A DNA stretch of 64,000 bases, taken from positions 12,889 through 76,888 of the forward strand of contig JAZUAU010000021.1 in the NCBI GenBank assembly GCA_045638145.1, read 5' to 3'. The notes below the pieces were generated by a model, which worked only from the letters and a program-made list of their open reading frames with translations, was not told where the DNA came from and ran no database searches. Position numbers and translations under genes: made by a program. Origin of the DNA: SFWF01 sp045638145. Lineage in GTDB: Bacteria > Bacillota > Clostridia > Oscillospirales > Acutalibacteraceae. Every line of letters starts with the position of its first letter. Positions within the stretch are counted from its first letter, which is position 1. This document shows positions 22,795 through 32,262 of the stretch, one piece after another.

Positions 22795-24891
22795 TTATTT
22801 TACAAGTCTCGGTACCTGCCAGCTGTCCTCGGTGCTCTGAGGAGCGCCACGAAGTAGGTCGGCACGGTCGAAATTCTGTATCTGCTTATCCTCACGGATA
22901 ACATTTGTCATAGGTCTAACGTATACCATAGCTTCGGTAGATTCGGTATCAATTTTAGAAAGAGCAGCCTCTGCCTTTTCCATATCCGAGAATATAGCCT
23001 TCATCTGCTTTTTCTCATCGTCTGCGAAAGAGAGCTGATTTACGGAAAGCAGTGCATCGACCTTGTCAATCTTCTTTCCTGCAATACCGCCTGCGGCACC
23101 GACTGTTGCGGCAAATGCGCCCTCTGTACCCGATACCTCGGCAGCCCCGCTGCCACGAATAGCGACGTTTGCTTCAAAGAGCTGAAGCTCGGTAACCTCA
23201 CTTGGAGCACCGAGAAGCTGGTCCTGAGCCTGACCGTCAAGCGGGAATGCGATAACGTCGCGGATTGTTTCGGTATCGGCAAGAAGCATTACGATACGGT
23301 CAACACCGGGTGCCATACCTGCGTGAGGCGGAGCACCGAACTGGAATGCGTTATAGAGAGCCGAGAAGCGTCTTTCAACCTCGTCCTCGCTATAGCCTGC
23401 AATCTCAAAAGCCTTTCTCATAATCTCGGGGCTGTGGTTACGAACGGCACCCGAAGCAAGCTCAATACCGTTACAAACAAGGTCGTACTGATATGCGAGA
23501 ATTGTGCAGGGGTCCTTTGTGAGAAGTGCCTCAAGACCGCCCTGCGGCATTGAGAAGGGGTTGTGTGTGAATATAATAGAATCGGTTGTTTCGTCAAGCT
23601 CATACATCGGGAAGTCGACAACGAAGCAGAATTCAAATGAATCCTTGTCGATAAGTCCGAGCTCGTTTCCAAGCCAATTTCTGATAACGCCTGCATTCTT
23701 ATCTGCGGTGCCCCCAACGGTGTCGCAGATGAAGAAGAGGGTCTCTCCTTCTTTAAGGCCGGTAAGCTCGGCGATTTCCTTTTTCTGCTCATCGGTTAAT
23801 ACCTTTGAAATCGGGTCATCCTTATATTTATATCCGTTTTCCTCAAGCAGAGTGATATGAGCCAGACCTGCCATTCTTGCCTTTTTGGTAGCAAATTCGA
23901 GCGACTTATCGAAGAACCATCTTTCAGCCTTACAGGGAGCAACGATACCGCGAACCTGCTTATTCTTAAAGGGCTTGAACTCTACCCTTGTGAAAAGCTC
24001 GGTAAGGTCGCAGATGATAAGGGGGTTTCTAAGGTCGGGCTTATCCGAGCCGTATTTTGCCATAGCCTCTGCATAGGGGATTCTTCTGAAGGGGTTTGCA
24101 GTTACCTTTTTGTCCGAGAAGGTGCGGAAAATATCACTTATAACATCTTCGCAAACGGCGAGAACCTCGTCCTGAGTTGCAAAAGCCATCTCAAAGTCGA
24201 GCTGATAGAACTCTCCGGGTGAGCGGTCAGCACGGGCGTCCTCATCACGGAAGCAGGGTGCGATCTGGAAATATTTATCGAAGCCCGAAACCATAAGCAG
24301 CTGCTTGAACTGCTGAGGTGCCTGCGGCAGAGCATAGAACTTGCCGGGGTGCTTACGGGAGGGAACGAGGAAGTCACGTGCACCCTCGGGAGAGGATGCG
24401 GTGAGGATAGGAGTCTGAATATCCAAAAAGCCTCTTTCCTCCATAAGACGTCTCATATGGCCGATAACCTTCGAGCGAAGAATGATATTATTATGAAGTG
24501 CAGGAGAACGAAGGTCCAGGAATCTGTGCTTAAGACGGATGTTCTCGTTTGTGTCGATAGCCCCGATCTCAAAGGGAATATCGCGAGTGCAAAGGCCGAG
24601 AACCTCGACCTTGTCGGCAACAAGCTCAACAAGACCCGTTTCTATCTTGGGGTTTACCGTTGCGGGGTCACGCTCGGTAACGACACCCTTTGCGGAAATG
24701 ACCGTCTCCTTTGCAACACCCTTAAGGAGTGATTCGTCGTGAACGACGACCTGAGTAATACCCGTTTCGTCACGCAAATCGACAAAGAGCACGCCGCCGT
24801 GGTCACGAATAACGTCGACCCAGCCCGCAAGCTCTACCACCTGACCGACGTGCTCCGATCGGATTTCATTACATCGATGAGTTCTGTACAT
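22795..24891 (-). CDS. aspS-gatC: Aspartyl-tRNA synthetase fused to GatC
   Basis: A 698-residue fusion. Residues 1 to about 580 are a bacterial AspRS: an OB-fold anticodon domain, class II motifs, a GAD-type insertion and GVDRIVMLLADT near the end. His31 in RDHGG matches the residue linked to non-discriminating AspRS, which also charges tRNA-Asn. An Ala/Gly-rich linker (about 581-606) leads to a full GatC domain (about 607-698) with KIDKVDALLSVNQLSF, NVIREDKQI, LLRGAPQ and VPRLVK. No separate gatC is present in the operon. The fusion puts the synthetase and the GatC subunit in one chain. Confidence 0.93.
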   Translation of the reverse strand: MYRTHRCNEIRSEHVGQVVELAGWVDVIRDHGGVLFVDLRDETGITQVVVHDESLLKGVAKETVISAKGVVTERDPATVNPKIETGLVELVADKVEVLGLCTRDIPFEIGAIDTNENIRLKHRFLDLRSPALHNNIILRSKVIGHMRRLMEERGFLDIQTPILTASSPEGARDFLVPSRKHPGKFYALPQAPQQFKQLLMVSGFDKYFQIAPCFRDEDARADRSPGEFYQLDFEMAFATQDEVLAVCEDVISDIFRTFSDKKVTANPFRRIPYAEAMAKYGSDKPDLRNPLIICDLTELFTRVEFKPFKNKQVRGIVAPCKAERWFFDKSLEFATKKARMAGLAHITLLEENGYKYKDDPISKVLTDEQKKEIAELTGLKEGETLFFICDTVGGTADKNAGVIRNWLGNELGLIDKDSFEFCFVVDFPMYELDETTDSIIFTHNPFSMPQGGLEALLTKDPCTILAYQYDLVCNGIELASGAVRNHSPEIMRKAFEIAGYSEDEVERRFSALYNAFQFGAPPHAGMAPGVDRIVMLLADTETIRDVIAFPLDGQAQDQLLGAPSEVTELQLFEANVAIRGSGAAEVSGTEGAFAATVGAAGGIAGKKIDKVDALLSVNQLSFADDEKKQMKAIFSDMEKAEAALSKIDTESTEAMVYVRPMTNVIREDKQIQNFDRADLLRGAPQSTEDSWQVPRLVK

Positions 24892-24960
24892 TATAATACC
24901 TCCATCTGAATCTGCATTTAGTATATGCCAAAAAAATTATTAAAACTACAAAATAAAAAG

Positions 24961-25167
24961 CCCCGAGAATCTTAAACGATTCTCGGGACGAGCAAATAAA
25001 TTCACCCGCGGTGCCACCCGCATTGATATAAGAAGCTTATATCCGCTTTTAATATTTAGTTTATGGTTGCCGTCGAAGTGTTGCCGAGTCTACTACTCAT
25101 CCGAGGCACGCTTTCAGCCGGTGACGCGCCATCTCTTTCAGACTTTCCAAAAAGGTCGGGTCTTCGA
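24961..25167 (-). promoter_or_regulatory. T-box riboswitch upstream of aspS-gatC
   Basis: The minus-strand leader contains the T-box sequence GGGTGGCACCGCGGG (25019-25005), an upstream antiterminator partner region, and a terminator, CCCGAGAATC/GATTCTCGGG with GCTTTTTATTTT. The UGGC bulge would pair with a GCCA tRNA end, as expected for Asp or Asn tRNA with G73. The specifier codon could not be placed reliably by eye. Uncharged tRNA should favour read-through into aspS-gatA-gatB. Confidence 0.85.
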
Positions 25168-25173
25168 TAAGTT

Positions 25174-25202
25174 ATTATAGCAAAATTATTTTTTCTTGTC
25201 AA
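25174..25202 (-). promoter_or_regulatory. Promoter of the aspS T-box operon
   Basis: Minus strand: TTGACA (25202-25197), a 17-bp spacer and TATAAT (25179-25174). A perfect consensus. Confidence 0.85.
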
Positions 25203-25364
25203 TATGAAAATTATCACAGATTTACGGCCTACGAAACAAAAGTAATATTTTAATAATGGTTTTCTCATTTACTATATAAAAATTAAACCATTTTCGTCTT
25301 GCGATAGGATTTTGTTTGTGATAATATAAATAAGAACTCGTTTAATATATTTGGGAGTGTTAAT

Positions 25365-26096
25365 ATGTTTGATGCAGTAAAAGTAAAAGACCAATGTGTC
25401 GAGTGGATAAGAGCGTTTTTCCGCGAAAACGGGCCTGACTGTAATGCCGTTGTCGGCATTTCGGGAGGAAAGGACTCCTCGGTTGCCGCCGCTTTGTGTG
25501 TAGAGGCACTCGGTCGCGACAGAGTAATCGGTGTTTTAATGCCGCAGGGCGAGCAGCACGATATCGATATGGCATATCTGCTCTGTGACCACCTTGGCAT
25601 AAAGAGATATGAAATAAATGTAAAGGAAACGATCGACGCGATTGTAGCGGCGTTTCCCGAGGAGCTGGAGCTCTCAACACAGGCGAGAACCAATCTTCCG
25701 CCCCGTATTCGTATGGCAACACTTTATGCCGTCAGCCAATCGCAAAACGGCAGAGTGGTCAACACCTGCAATCTTTCTGAAGATTGGGTCGGCTACTCTA
25801 CCCGATATGGTGACGCGGCAGGCGACTTCTCCCCTATGTGTAACCTGACGGTGCAGGAGGTTAAGGAGATAGGCAGAGTGCTCGGACTTCCCGATGTACT
25901 TGTTGATAAAACCCCGATTGACGGGCTTTGCGGCAAGACCGATGAGGAAAATCTCGGCTTTACCTATGCAGAGCTTGACCGATATATCCGCGAGGGTGTT
26001 ATCGACGACCCCGAAAAGAAGGCACTTATCGACCGCAGGCACAAGGCAAATCTTTTCAAGCTTCAATTAATGCCCTCATTTAAACCTGAAATATAA
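25365..26096 (+). CDS. nadE: NAD synthetase, ammonia-dependent type
   Basis: A 243-residue enzyme converting nicotinate adenine dinucleotide to NAD with ATP and NH3. It has the N-type ATP pyrophosphatase P-loop SGGKDS (residues about 34-39), CNLSEDWVGY and KTPIDGLCGKTDEENLGF, all typical of NadE. There is no N-terminal nitrilase/glutaminase domain, so it uses free ammonia. The promoter has TTGCGA-17-TAATAT. It is divergent from the aspS T-box operon. Confidence 0.95.
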   Translation: MFDAVKVKDQCVEWIRAFFRENGPDCNAVVGISGGKDSSVAAALCVEALGRDRVIGVLMPQGEQHDIDMAYLLCDHLGIKRYEINVKETIDAIVAAFPEELELSTQARTNLPPRIRMATLYAVSQSQNGRVVNTCNLSEDWVGYSTRYGDAAGDFSPMCNLTVQEVKEIGRVLGLPDVLVDKTPIDGLCGKTDEENLGFTYAELDRYIREGVIDDPEKKALIDRRHKANLFKLQLMPSFKPEI

Positions 26097-26103
26097 TATA
26101 AAC

Positions 26104-26130
26104 GGCGGAACTTTTCGTTCCGCCATTTTT
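26104..26130 (+). terminator. Terminator of nadE
   Basis: GGCGGAAC (26104-26111), loop TTTTC, GTTCCGCC (26117-26124), then ATTTTT. It touches the stop of the convergent membrane enzyme gene. Confidence 0.85.
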
Positions 26131-27803
26131 CATTCCAAAATATATTCTTTTCCGGTCTTTTGCATTGCCTCAACATCCTTGGCATTGCCCTTTGTAACGT
26201 ATTCGACCATATAATCCTCATAAAGGTATCTGTACCAAAGAAGTCTACGTTCCTCTTTGACGTATTCATCGAAAAGGCCGTCTGCAGACGCACCGTCCAT
26301 AAGCTTTACAAAAGCATCGGCAAGGTCTTCGTATGAAACGGGAGTGCTGGCAACGGCACGCTCCTCACCCTTGTCACCTATTCCCTTGACGTAAAGTACA
26401 GGATTCATTCTTCCGAGATGCTCGCTCATAGGCAGGGTAGGATGTGATTCCCAAACGTAACCGTGGTCGGCAAGAATTACTATTGCGGAATTATCGTAAA
26501 CGTCGCTTTCTTTGAGTGCTTTTAAATATCGGTCGCAGATAGTAAGACACGCATCTACGTTATCCTCATATTTCGCATCTTCCACCAATTCGACCTTCTT
26601 ATTGTATCTATAGGGAACATGCCCGCCCTCTATGTGGATTATTCTCACACATTTTTCGTCGCAAACAGAAATTGTGCCGTCTTCGCATATTGCCTCATAA
26701 AAAGCAGGGTTACGCTTCGGCACATCGTTATATCCGCCCTCTGTGGGGATAGTCTTGGCATAGTTGACATAGTCGACTATATCGTAGCCAAAAAATTTCA
26801 GATTCCAGGGAGCATATCTTATAGAAGACATTTTGAAAAGCACCATTCCGCCGAAACCCTGATTTTTGAATTTAGGCTGAATCACTGCCTGATTTTCAAA
26901 AACCTCTCCTGCTCCGCCTTTTTTGAAATATATTTCGCCGTCGTTATAAAATCCTGCCTTGTAGCCGTCATCATTTATCTTTTTGACAAGTGGGGATTTC
27001 TCAAAGGCCTTCTCGGAATATTCCGAGAAGCTTTCCTCATTCTCGTACCATACTCCGCTGAACATAAACGGCATAGAATGAAGTGTGTAAGGATAGCCTG
27101 CAAGGGCATTGTCATATCTTGTAAAATCATCGAAAGTATCTTTAAATTCAGGATATTTTTGAAGCTGTCTTTCAAACGCTCCGTCATCCACCGCATCTAT
27201 AACCAAAACGATGAGATTTTCATCTTCGGAATATTCAAAACAGTTATAACCCGTGGGGGTAAGATATTCCTGTTTATCCTCAAATTCGGTAGTTAAAAGA
27301 AGGGTTGTAAGGGTGATTAAAAGAATCGCTCCAAGTGCAGATGAAGAATAAAGCACAATCTTTTTAAAGGTCTTTTTCTTTAGTTTTATAAAAAGGAAAA
27401 CGAAAATCCCCGCAATAACTAAAACGGCTCCCCAGGATTTTATCATCTCGGCTATCTGCGAGTTCCACTCTATACCCGTACCGTCAAGCGGCGGCAATGC
27501 AGATACAAAGAAATTTCCTTGAACATAAAGTGTGAATAAAGCCGATGCCCCCACAATAAGTCCGATATTATAGGGCTTTGGTCCTATAAGTCTTAATAAA
27601 AAGGATGTCGCCGCAAAGATGAAGAAGATTACAAAAAACCAAAGAATCGAGCTCTTGAGCAGAACGCCTAAAGTAAACCAAAAATCGCTTTGGCTTGAAA
27701 CATAAAGCTCAATCGGTGCATATACAAAGGTTAAGAAGCTGACAACAGCCGAAATCAAAATTCCCTCTTTTGATTTTTTGAGGGTGTCAATAAATTTTTT
27801 CAT
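26130..27803 (-). CDS. Membrane-anchored sulfatase/LtaS-like phosphotransferase 1
   Basis: A 557-residue protein. Four to five transmembrane helices (about residues 10-170) are followed by an extracellular alkaline phosphatase-superfamily domain. The motifs are LVIDAVDD (first metal Asp), GYPYTLHSMPFMFSG (candidate nucleophile Thr), RIIHIEGGHVPY and VILADHG (metal Asp-His). The set fits LtaS/OpgB-like enzymes that transfer phosphoglycerol or phosphoethanolamine to cell-surface glycans. It is the second of two tandem paralogues, 13 bp after the first. The substrate is not assignable. Confidence 0.85.
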   Translation of the reverse strand: MKKFIDTLKKSKEGILISAVVSFLTFVYAPIELYVSSQSDFWFTLGVLLKSSILWFFVIFFIFAATSFLLRLIGPKPYNIGLIVGASALFTLYVQGNFFVSALPPLDGTGIEWNSQIAEMIKSWGAVLVIAGIFVFLFIKLKKKTFKKIVLYSSSALGAILLITLTTLLLTTEFEDKQEYLTPTGYNCFEYSEDENLIVLVIDAVDDGAFERQLQKYPEFKDTFDDFTRYDNALAGYPYTLHSMPFMFSGVWYENEESFSEYSEKAFEKSPLVKKINDDGYKAGFYNDGEIYFKKGGAGEVFENQAVIQPKFKNQGFGGMVLFKMSSIRYAPWNLKFFGYDIVDYVNYAKTIPTEGGYNDVPKRNPAFYEAICEDGTISVCDEKCVRIIHIEGGHVPYRYNKKVELVEDAKYEDNVDACLTICDRYLKALKESDVYDNSAIVILADHGYVWESHPTLPMSEHLGRMNPVLYVKGIGDKGEERAVASTPVSYEDLADAFVKLMDGASADGLFDEYVKEERRLLWYRYLYEDYMVEYVTKGNAKDVEAMQKTGKEYILE

Positions 27804-27816
27804 ATTCTATATTTTC

Positions 27817-29478
27817 CTATTTCTCATAATGCAGTTCTTTGCCCGTTTCTTCCATTTTATCGGCCTCGTAAGCCTTTCCATGAGCAATAAACTCCCACAT
27901 ATATTCTTCCTTGCCTGCTGCATATTTTATATATCTTCTGCCGTTTTCGTAGGTAAAGCCGTTAAATATTTCGTTTGCAGGGACGCCCTTTACAAGGCGT
28001 GTGAGTCCCTTTGAAAGGTCAACATAGGACATTGGGGTAGTGTTGCGTTCCATCTCTTCCCGCTTATCACCAATACCCTTTACCATAAGCACGGGATTCA
28101 TGCGAAGTGCATAGTCGGTATAGGTTGCATCGTGACCGTGGTCGGCAAGTATTACGATTGCAGAATTGTCGTAAACTCCGCTTTCTTTTAGTCGAGCTAT
28201 ATACTTATCGCATATGGTAAGGCAGGCTTCAACCATATCATTGTAATCGCCGTCCGTGACAACCTCCATTTCCTTATTATACTGATAAGGAACATGCGCA
28301 CCCTCGATATGAATTATTCTTGCGCATTTTTCATCGGTTACAGTTATGGGATTGCCGTCTTTGATGGCACCGTAAAACTCAGTGTTTTTAACCTTTACAT
28401 TTCCGTATTGTTCGCTTGCATTAAACCTTCGGCAGTCAGCTGCGTGCTCGACAACGTTGTATCCAAAAAACTTCATGTCCCACGGAGCATATTTTACGGC
28501 AGACATTTTTGCAACCAGCATAAAGGTTGAAATCGGATTTGAAAACCTTGAGCCGAGGTCTACCTGATTTTCAAACACTCCCTCAAACTTGCTCTTTCTG
28601 AAAAGCAACTCTCCGTCATTATATAAGCCTATTTTGTAATTCGACTCTTTGAGCTCGTTAATAAAGTCCGACTCTGCTAAAACGCGGTTTGAATAATCGT
28701 GAAAAGGTTCCTCATTTTCATACCATTCACCACTGAACATTAGCGGCAATGAATGAAGCGTATAGGGATAACCTGCAAGGGCATCGTCATAATAGACGAA
28801 ATCATCAAAGGTGTCGCGAAATTCGGGATTGTTTTCAAGAGCTACCTGAAACTCCGGACTACCGAGCGCATCAACAACAAAAACGATAAGGTTTTTATCT
28901 GTAGAATACTGAAAATCATTGTAATCGGTAGGTGCCAAATACTCCTCTTTCTCAATAAAATCAGTTGTGAGTAAAAGGGTAGACATGGTTATTATTAAAA
29001 TAAGCGAGACCGCCCCAATGACAATAAGCACCGCTTTTTTGAAAACCTTGAATTTTAACCTCAAAAACCCAAAAACAGTTATCGCCGCAAGTATCACAAA
29101 AACGACAATGGATTTTATTCGCTCAATCGGGTGTGCATTCCAATCAACCGCAGTTCCGTCAAGCACGGGCAGATTTGACACGAGAAAATTTCCTTGAATA
29201 TAAAGTCCCAGAAAAATACCGCTCAACACCGCGACACCTATCCTATAGGGTGTGCGTCCCCATGCACGGAGAACTGCAAAAACCACCGACATTAAGACTG
29301 TCAGCAAGAAAAAAAACAGTATAAGATAAGGAACAAGCTGTGATAAAGTAAACCAAAAATCCTTTTGGCTTGAAAGATAAAGCTCTATCGGGGCGTAGAC
29401 CGTGAGCATAAAGCTAAGCGCGGCGCTAACCACTATCCCCGTTAGTATGCTTTTTAGAAATTTAAGTATTTTCTCCAA
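27817..29478 (-). CDS. Membrane-anchored sulfatase/LtaS-like phosphotransferase 2
   Basis: A 553-residue paralogue of the neighbouring gene, with the same layout: N-terminal helices, FVVDALGS, GYPYTLHSLPLMFSG, IIHIEGAHVPYQYN and ILADHGHD. It is upstream of the other copy and opens the two-gene operon. Differences concentrate in the membrane region and in the loops after the nucleophile, as expected after duplication and change of acceptor specificity. Confidence 0.85.
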   Translation of the reverse strand: MEKILKFLKSILTGIVVSAALSFMLTVYAPIELYLSSQKDFWFTLSQLVPYLILFFFLLTVLMSVVFAVLRAWGRTPYRIGVAVLSGIFLGLYIQGNFLVSNLPVLDGTAVDWNAHPIERIKSIVVFVILAAITVFGFLRLKFKVFKKAVLIVIGAVSLILIITMSTLLLTTDFIEKEEYLAPTDYNDFQYSTDKNLIVFVVDALGSPEFQVALENNPEFRDTFDDFVYYDDALAGYPYTLHSLPLMFSGEWYENEEPFHDYSNRVLAESDFINELKESNYKIGLYNDGELLFRKSKFEGVFENQVDLGSRFSNPISTFMLVAKMSAVKYAPWDMKFFGYNVVEHAADCRRFNASEQYGNVKVKNTEFYGAIKDGNPITVTDEKCARIIHIEGAHVPYQYNKEMEVVTDGDYNDMVEACLTICDKYIARLKESGVYDNSAIVILADHGHDATYTDYALRMNPVLMVKGIGDKREEMERNTTPMSYVDLSKGLTRLVKGVPANEIFNGFTYENGRRYIKYAAGKEEYMWEFIAHGKAYEADKMEETGKELHYEK

Positions 29479-29621
29479 TCGTTTCCCCTGCTTTTTTAAA
29501 ATTTTATATTATCCAGTTGTATTCCGCCCAAAATTCAAAATCCCACAAAAGTGAGCTTCAATTAATTCAAATCCTTTATAAGAAATTATACCATAAGTAC
29601 GAAAAAAATCAAGGCAGATTA

Positions 29622-29650
29622 TTGCCTCAGGGCACACTTTATGTTATAAT
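29622..29650 (+). promoter_or_regulatory. Promoter of the amidohydrolase gene
   Basis: TTGCCT (29622-29627), a 17-bp spacer and TATAAT (29645-29650). Confidence 0.7.
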
Positions 29651-29711
29651 AGTTTGGAGTTTTTCGAATAATATATACAAAAATATCTTGCTAATAACCA
29701 AGGAGTTAAAA

Positions 29712-30512
29712 ATGATCATCGATTTTCACACCCACGCCTTTCCCGGCGCAATACATGAGCGGGCAATTTCATCCCTCACGGCGGCAAGTAACGATCAGCT
29801 TATTCCCTGTCACGACGGCTCACTCTCGGGACTACAAAACAATATGGAAAAATTCGGGGTTAACCTCTCGGTTGTGCAGCCCGTTATCACAAAACCGAGC
29901 CAAACAAAAACATTAAACGAATGGGCGGCAAAAATCACAGAAGAGAACGACAACATAATCTCTTTTGGCGGTGTTCATCCCCACTCGGACGATTGGAAAC
30001 GAGATATTGATTTTGTCTGCTCTCTCGGACTTAAGGGTCTAAAGTTCCACTGCGAATATCAGGATTTTCATATTGATGACCCATTTATGTTGCCTATTTA
30101 CGATTATGCCTTTTTAAAAGGACTTATAATTCTTCATCACGCCGGCTACGACCCCGCCTTCAAGCCTCCCTTTAAAAGCTCGCCCGAAATGTTTTATAAT
30201 GTGTGGAAAGAAATGCAGGGCGGCACCATGATTGCAGCACATCTCGGAGGAATTAACCAATGGGACGAGGTCGAGGAATTCATTGTCGGCACGGGAATTT
30301 ACATTGATACCTCTATGGGCCAGGAGTATTACCGAAGCGAGCAATTTATTAGAATTGTAAATGGTCACGGTGCCGATAAAATTCTTTTCGGCTCGGATGC
30401 ACCCTGGAGTAACGCAGGCTTTGAGCTTGAAAAAATAGGCTCTCTGCCCCTATCCGAAGAGCAGCGCGAGTGGATTTTGCACAAAACGGCAGAAAAGCTT
30501 TTGAATGTGTAA
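29712..30512 (+). CDS. Amidohydrolase family 2 (ACMSD-like) metal-dependent hydrolase
   Basis: A 266-residue TIM-barrel protein. It begins MIIDFHTHAFPG (the metal-binding HxH), continues with SFGGVHPHSDDW, ILHHAGYDP and IAAHLGG (metal/catalytic His), and ends with ILFGSDAPW (catalytic Asp). The class includes decarboxylases and hydrolases of small carboxylic acids. The ATG at 29712 has AGGAGTTAAAA upstream; an ORF running further back to 29517 contains no conserved sequence. It precedes the acyl-CoA ligase/IorAB block, so a role in aryl acid metabolism is possible but unproven. Confidence 0.85.
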   Translation: MIIDFHTHAFPGAIHERAISSLTAASNDQLIPCHDGSLSGLQNNMEKFGVNLSVVQPVITKPSQTKTLNEWAAKITEENDNIISFGGVHPHSDDWKRDIDFVCSLGLKGLKFHCEYQDFHIDDPFMLPIYDYAFLKGLIILHHAGYDPAFKPPFKSSPEMFYNVWKEMQGGTMIAAHLGGINQWDEVEEFIVGTGIYIDTSMGQEYYRSEQFIRIVNGHGADKILFGSDAPWSNAGFELEKIGSLPLSEEQREWILHKTAEKLLNV

Positions 30513-30540
30513 ATTTTCGCGGAATTTTGAGTTTTTAGGC

Positions 30541-30569
30541 TTGACAAAGGTGCTTTAAAGTGTTAAAGT
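30541..30569 (+). promoter_or_regulatory. Promoter of the acyl-CoA ligase-iorAB operon
   Basis: TTGACA (30541-30546), a 17-bp spacer and TAAAGT (30564-30569). Confidence 0.7.
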
Positions 30570-30610
30570 ATTGAATAATCACTTATTATATAATAAATCA
30601 GAGGAATATT

Positions 30611-32245
30611 ATGACCATTGTAGACCTACTTGAAAGAAACGCGGCTGAATTCGGCGGCGACACTGCCCTTGTCGAAATCAACCCCGACCAGCCCGAAACA
30701 CGCCGCACCTGGCAGGAGTTTGACCTTGTTGAGTCAACCCCGAAATCCCGTCACTACAGACGCGAGATTACCTGGTCCGTCTTTAACGAAAAGGCAAACC
30801 GTACGGCAAATATGCTTCTCGCACACGGAATCGGCAAAGGCAAAAAGGTTGCCATTCTGCTTATGAACTGCATCGACTGGCTGCCGATTTACTTTGGTAT
30901 TCTAAAGACGGGTGCCCTTGCCGTCCCCCTAAATTTCCGCTATGCGGCTGATGAGATTGACTACTGCTTAAATCTTGCCGAGGCCGACGCCCTCATTTTC
31001 GGACCTGAGTTTATCGGACGAGTTGAAGCGGTTGCCGATAAGATTTCAAAACACAGAATGCTCATCTATATCGGAGCCGGCTGTCCTGCTTTTGCAGATG
31101 ATTACAACGACCTCGTTTCGGAGTGTTCTTCTTCATTCCCGCCTTGTGCACTTTCCGAAGAGGACGATGCCGCAATCTACTTCTCGTCGGGTACAACCGG
31201 CTTCCCGAAGGCTATCTTACATAAACACAGAAGTCTTATTCATTCCTGCCGCGTTGAACAAGCACATCACGGACAGACACGAGAGGATTGCTTCCTTTGT
31301 ATTCCTCCCCTTTATCACACGGGCGCAAAGATGCACTGGTTTGGTAGCCTTCTCGCAGGAAGCAAGGCGGTTATTCTTAAGGGCACAAGGGCTAAAACTA
31401 TCCTTGATGCCGCAAGCGAGGAAAAATGCTCTATCGTTTGGCTTCTCGTTCCGTGGGCACAGGATATTTTAAACTCGCTTGACAGTGGCGAGCTTTCACT
31501 TGATGATTATGACTTCTCAAATTGGCGCCTTATGCATATAGGTGCACAGCCCGTGCCTCAAAGTCTCATAAAGCGTTGGCTTGAATATTTCCCAAATCAC
31601 CAGTACGATACAAACTACGGCCTTTCGGAATCTATCGGCCCCGGCGCCGTTCACCTCGGCGTTGAAAATATCCACAAGGTCGGTGCAATAGGTGTTCCCG
31701 GTTACGGCTGGGAAGTTAAGATTGTTGACCACGAGGGAAATACCATAAAGCAGGGCGAGGTTGGTGAGCTTTGTCTAAAGGGACCCGGTGTTATGGTCTG
31801 CTACTACAATGATGAAAAAGCAACCTCCGATACCATCAAAGACGGTTGGCTCTTTACGGGAGATATGGCAATGCAAGATGAGGACGGATTTATCTTTCTT
31901 GTTGACCGTAAAAAGGATGTTATCATCACAGGCGGTGAAAACCTCTATCCCGTTCAGATTGAGGACTTTATTTCGGCTCATCCCAAGGTAAAAGACGTTG
32001 CCGTTATCGGTCTCCCCGACCCTCGTCTTGGCGAAATTGCAACGGCAATCATATCTGTTAAGGCGGGCATGGAATGCAGCGAGGATGAAATTAACGAATT
32101 CTGTCATGGAATGCCCCGTTATAAGCGTCCCCGCAAGATTATCTTTGCCGACGTGCCGAGAAATCCGACAGGCAAAATTGAAAAGCCACTTCTCCGTAAA
32201 ATGTACGGCGGCGAGGGCTTGGTTGATTCTCAGAATAAAGCATAA
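30611..32245 (+). CDS. AMP-dependent acyl-CoA synthetase/ligase
   Basis: A 544-residue ANL-superfamily ligase that activates a carboxylic acid to its acyl-CoA through an acyl-AMP. Motifs: YFSSGTTGFPKA (A3 P-loop), NYGLSES (A5), GWLFTGD (A7), DRKKDVIITGGENLYP (A8 hinge) and NPTGKIEK (the C-terminal catalytic Lys). A short insertion after residue 30, before ITWSVFNEKANRTANML, is unusual. It is 17 bp upstream of iorA, so it probably supplies or consumes the arylacyl-CoA handled by IorAB. Confidence 0.9.
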   Translation: MTIVDLLERNAAEFGGDTALVEINPDQPETRRTWQEFDLVESTPKSRHYRREITWSVFNEKANRTANMLLAHGIGKGKKVAILLMNCIDWLPIYFGILKTGALAVPLNFRYAADEIDYCLNLAEADALIFGPEFIGRVEAVADKISKHRMLIYIGAGCPAFADDYNDLVSECSSSFPPCALSEEDDAAIYFSSGTTGFPKAILHKHRSLIHSCRVEQAHHGQTREDCFLCIPPLYHTGAKMHWFGSLLAGSKAVILKGTRAKTILDAASEEKCSIVWLLVPWAQDILNSLDSGELSLDDYDFSNWRLMHIGAQPVPQSLIKRWLEYFPNHQYDTNYGLSESIGPGAVHLGVENIHKVGAIGVPGYGWEVKIVDHEGNTIKQGEVGELCLKGPGVMVCYYNDEKATSDTIKDGWLFTGDMAMQDEDGFIFLVDRKKDVIITGGENLYPVQIEDFISAHPKVKDVAVIGLPDPRLGEIATAIISVKAGMECSEDEINEFCHGMPRYKRPRKIIFADVPRNPTGKIEKPLLRKMYGGEGLVDSQNKA

Positions 32246-32262
32246 TTTAGGAGATACATACT

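Noticed and set aside
22795..24891. AspRS-GatC fusion as an assembly or frameshift artefact
   Set aside because: The frame is open throughout, the linker is a plausible low-complexity joint, and no stop, RBS or start is visible between the domains.
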